A stretch of DNA of 23,630 bases from Paramacrobiotus richtersi (Eukaryota > Tardigrada > Eutardigrada > Parachela > Macrobiotidae). Every line of letters begins with the position of its first letter. Positions within the stretch are counted from its first letter, which is position 1. Location: the NCBI GenBank assembly GCA_034698045.1, contig JAQGAU010000813.1, positions 1 through 23,630 on the forward strand. Reading direction: 5' to 3'. The notes beneath the pieces were generated by a model. It was not told the origin of the DNA. It did not search any database and saw only the letters and a list, made by a program, of their open reading frames with translations. This document shows, in pieces, positions 20,923-23,630 of this stretch. The position numbers were made by a program, and so were the translations under genes.

Positions 20923-22921
20923 TTACAAACACGTCGTTTTACATACAAGAAAATTCTATAACACCAGTAACAGTTCATTGCAGAGCGATCAATTATCTTC
21001 AATATGAGGAAAAGCAACCTTAAGCCATTCACTGGGAAAAAGTGCCACTATTTGTTCTATGCACATTCTGCCGGAAATGTGCAGCAACGATTATACAGAC
21101 TTATCTGGTTCTGGAAAATCGCGGCGTTTCAATCTGGATGCCTTACCGACTATAAAGCGATCTACTTAGTTACGACACCCAGAACCAGGTATTCTAGAAA
21201 AATTGTTGAAGCTACCTGTATGTTACCTGCTCGCATGTAACTACCGTAATCGAATTTTGTTATTGGCTGATCCATACATATTATGATAGTGGGTTACACG
21301 CAGACGGTTACAAATAAGGGGTGAAAACATCGATGTCGCGATCTTAACGCGAGCTGAGATACGAGCACATAAATAGCTAAATTTTTGATAAAAGAGACCG
21401 AGCGTTTGATTTCGAATAATTTCAGTTTTGTGTATAAAGGAATTGACTTACAAGCGCCCGTATCCAGAAAAAATAGAATTCTGGTTTGAAACCAAGCATT
21501 TAGCGACTGAATGATTTGGCTTAGAAAATGAATTATTTTGGTCAGCCATCTGATCATTATTGCCAAGAGATAGAAATGCGGGTAGAGTTAAACTGAAAAC
21601 TGAAAAATCAACATGCTGAAAAAAATAACCGCTATTGTTAGTACGTCTGCATTTTAGGTTCATATGTTGACTGTAATGGTTAGAATTCATATTATCGGAA
21701 TCGCCCTTTGACTGGTTCCAGATGCTGTTTTGCCTTGTAAAACTTGATTCAACTATAGCTTTACAATATTATTGAATGGGAATAAATTAATATGAATGCA
21801 TCGCTTTATGGCAAACTATACTAAGCGATTCCTGAGCAATCGAGTATTTTGTTTTGAATATTACCTTAGCCACCTAACTATCAAGACGAGAAGTTAGTAA
21901 CAAAGAACATGCGCAGTTTCCCTTCGAAACTCCATCGCGATGACAAAGTTCACCACATTTTGCTGGCTATTTGTTTCTCGTCAAAAATTTGGAGGCTAAT
22001 GGAAGGCAATTTTAATATCACTCATATTTTAGAGTCTCGAACTTTGTTTAACACTTAACAGGCTGTTGGTTAAATGAAAAATATCAGAACCACTGTGGAC
22101 CGACACGGTTTGCATGCATAACACTGATCCACATTGCGCTCGTTTCAACACAGTTTTGCATAAAACATCAACGAAAAATACCATCACAGATCTAGTAATA
22201 ATAATAAGGCAAATGTTTTGCCATAAGAACATAAATTTGGTTCACCTCAGACAATATGCATTACAGGCGTACAATGCACGAGCGTGGTAGCCAACAGAAA
22301 TGGTACGACCACGTGCGTGTGTTATGCCAGTCCAGGTTGGCACACAAGCAACCATTGTCTGGTAATGTTACTCTCTTCCTGCCTCCTCATAAGGCAAACA
22401 GGCTGCTTCTTTGTGATTCCGAAAGCGCATACCAAACGAAAACTGAACATTTGCATGCATAGTCGCGGAACCAGTCGTATTCTTCCTTAAAAACTGCATG
22501 CTAAGATCTGGCGCCTTCCGTTTACCGTGAGTAGCAAACTTTGTCTTCGGTAAACTAGGTGAGTGCACTCGCTGTTGGCGGGCACTGGTGGACCGAAGCG
22601 AGCCAGAAATCTGCACAAATTTCATGCAAAAAATGTACCCTGCCAATAAAAATCGGTATGTGTGGACGGTGGTCTAACGTGTTTGAACTACCTTGAAGAG
22701 GCAGGCAGGTCATTGCATTGTTTCAAATCCCACCTAAAAACGAAAGTATTGTTGACATTGATCACACGAGAAACCTCAGACTTTCGAAAAGGTTGGCCCA
22801 CATGACCGTTTGTTCAACAAATACGACCAACAAGTAAACATTCCCTTGAGGAATATTCGGAAAAACATGGGAGTTACCTCAATAAATTTTTATAAACGAA
22901 AGGAACAAATAAAGCAACCAT

Positions 22922-23630
22922 TGTGTCACGCAGTACTACCGGTACGGCGACCTACGGACGAACAAAATTTACAGTCTTGGTGAATACAGAGGACGGACAA
23001 AATATACCGTTTTGTTGAATATAGAGGACGCGCCCTATACTACTGTGTTATGACGTAATACTTCCGGTACCTTGACCGACGGACGGACAAAATATACCGG
23101 TTTATTGAGTATAGAGGACGCGCCCTCTACTACTGTGTTATGCCGTAATACTTCCGGTACCGTGATCGACGGACGGACAAAATATACCGTTTTATTGAGT
23201 ATAGAGGACGCGCCCTCTACTACTGTGTTATGACGTAATACTTCCGGTACCGTGACCAACGGACGGACAAAATATGCCGTTTTATTAAATATAGAGGACG
23301 CGCCCTCTACTACTGTGTTATGACGTAATACTTCCGGTACTGTGACCGACGGACGGACAAAAAACACATTTTCATTTAATATAGAAGACCTTCGCTTCGC
23401 TTCGGTCGATGACGTAATACTTCTGGTACCGTGACCGGCGGACGGACAAAATATACCGTTTTATTGAGTATAGAGGACGCGCCCTCTACTACTGTGTTAT
23501 GACGTAATACTTCCGGTACCGTGACCAACGGACGGACAAAATATGCCGTTTTATTGAATATAGAGGACGCGCCCTATACTACTGTGTTATGACGTAATAC
23601 TTCCGGTACCGTGACCGACGGACGGACAAA
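22922..23630. repeat. 90-bp tandem satellite, runs off right edge
   Basis: Units beginning GACGTAATACTTCCGGTACC start at 23052, 23142, 23232, 23322, 23411, 23501 and 23591, giving periods of 90 except one of 89. More diverged, rearranged units occupy 22922-23051. Each unit ends with a CTACTACTGTGTTAT segment, except the one at 23322. Because 90 is a multiple of three, the minus strand reads as a 30-residue repeat, but the 89-bp unit breaks that frame, so it is not called coding. Confidence 0.95.

Larger units (their letters stand above)
17600..22920. other. AT-rich intergenic region, no supported gene
   Basis: Only short open frames occur, with no recognisable domains or paired splice sites. 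The 114-codon plus-strand frame at 17843-18187 has no family resemblance I can identify. The stretch holds the CTTCCCAACAAC motif family, a 25-bp duplication at 18982, a 12-bp tandem duplication near 20329-20352 and a GTTTACCG/CGGTAAAC hairpin at 22520-22555. No tRNA or rRNA was seen. Confidence 0.55.

Noticed and set aside
23035..23367. 110-residue minus-strand frame with a 30-residue repeat
   Set aside because: It is a by-product of a 90-bp satellite whose length is a multiple of three. The 89-bp unit breaks the frame, and there are no splice or start features.
22922..23630. CRISPR array
   Set aside because: The whole 90-bp unit is repeated with no unique spacers, and the context is eukaryotic.

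Overview
The window is metazoan nuclear DNA. The evidence is multi-exon minus-strand genes with GT-AG introns of about 0.2 to 0.45 kb, THAP (C2CH) and C2H2 zinc-finger domains, a 90-bp satellite, and no bacterial operon features. THAP proteins are essentially animal-specific. I cannot name the species from sequence alone; a compact-intron invertebrate fits best.

Bases 1 to about 17,060 hold one tandem cluster of paralogous genes, all on the minus strand. Each unit encodes, in order, an N-terminal THAP DNA-binding domain, a conserved domain I do not recognise, a cysteine-rich basic module, an acidic linker, and a run of about ten C2H2 fingers. Gene C (16795 to about 12751) and gene B (8803 to about 4690) look complete, with six exons of near-identical sizes and conserved intron phases (2, 2, 1, 0, 1). 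Gene A (from 2954) has exons 1 to 4 plus part of exon 5 and runs off the left edge. Between the genes lie decayed partial copies: E (about 11300 to 12360), D (about 9370 to 10850) and E' (about 3400 to 4270), made mainly of exon 5 and 6 remnants. E and E' also carry a separate exon-like block not seen in genes A to C.

In both B and C the first in-frame stop in exon 6 falls inside the codons of a further, perfectly formed C2H2 finger that continues in the +1 frame to its own stop about 85 bases later. B and C differ in the finger core only at third codon positions of that +1 frame. The finger is therefore probably expressed by a route the simple gene model misses, such as a 67-nt intron or a ribosomal frameshift, or it was lost very recently.

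Bases 17,060 to about 22,920 are AT-rich with no gene I can support. They contain scattered copies of a CTTCCCAACAAC motif (including an 18-bp tandem array), small tandem repeats and hairpins. From about 22,922 to the right edge there is a 90-bp tandem satellite. Most units carry a bZIP-like TGACGTAA and a match to the CTCF core on the minus strand.

The genes probably encode nuclear DNA-binding regulators. No transposase catalytic domain is visible, so a mobile-element role is not supported.
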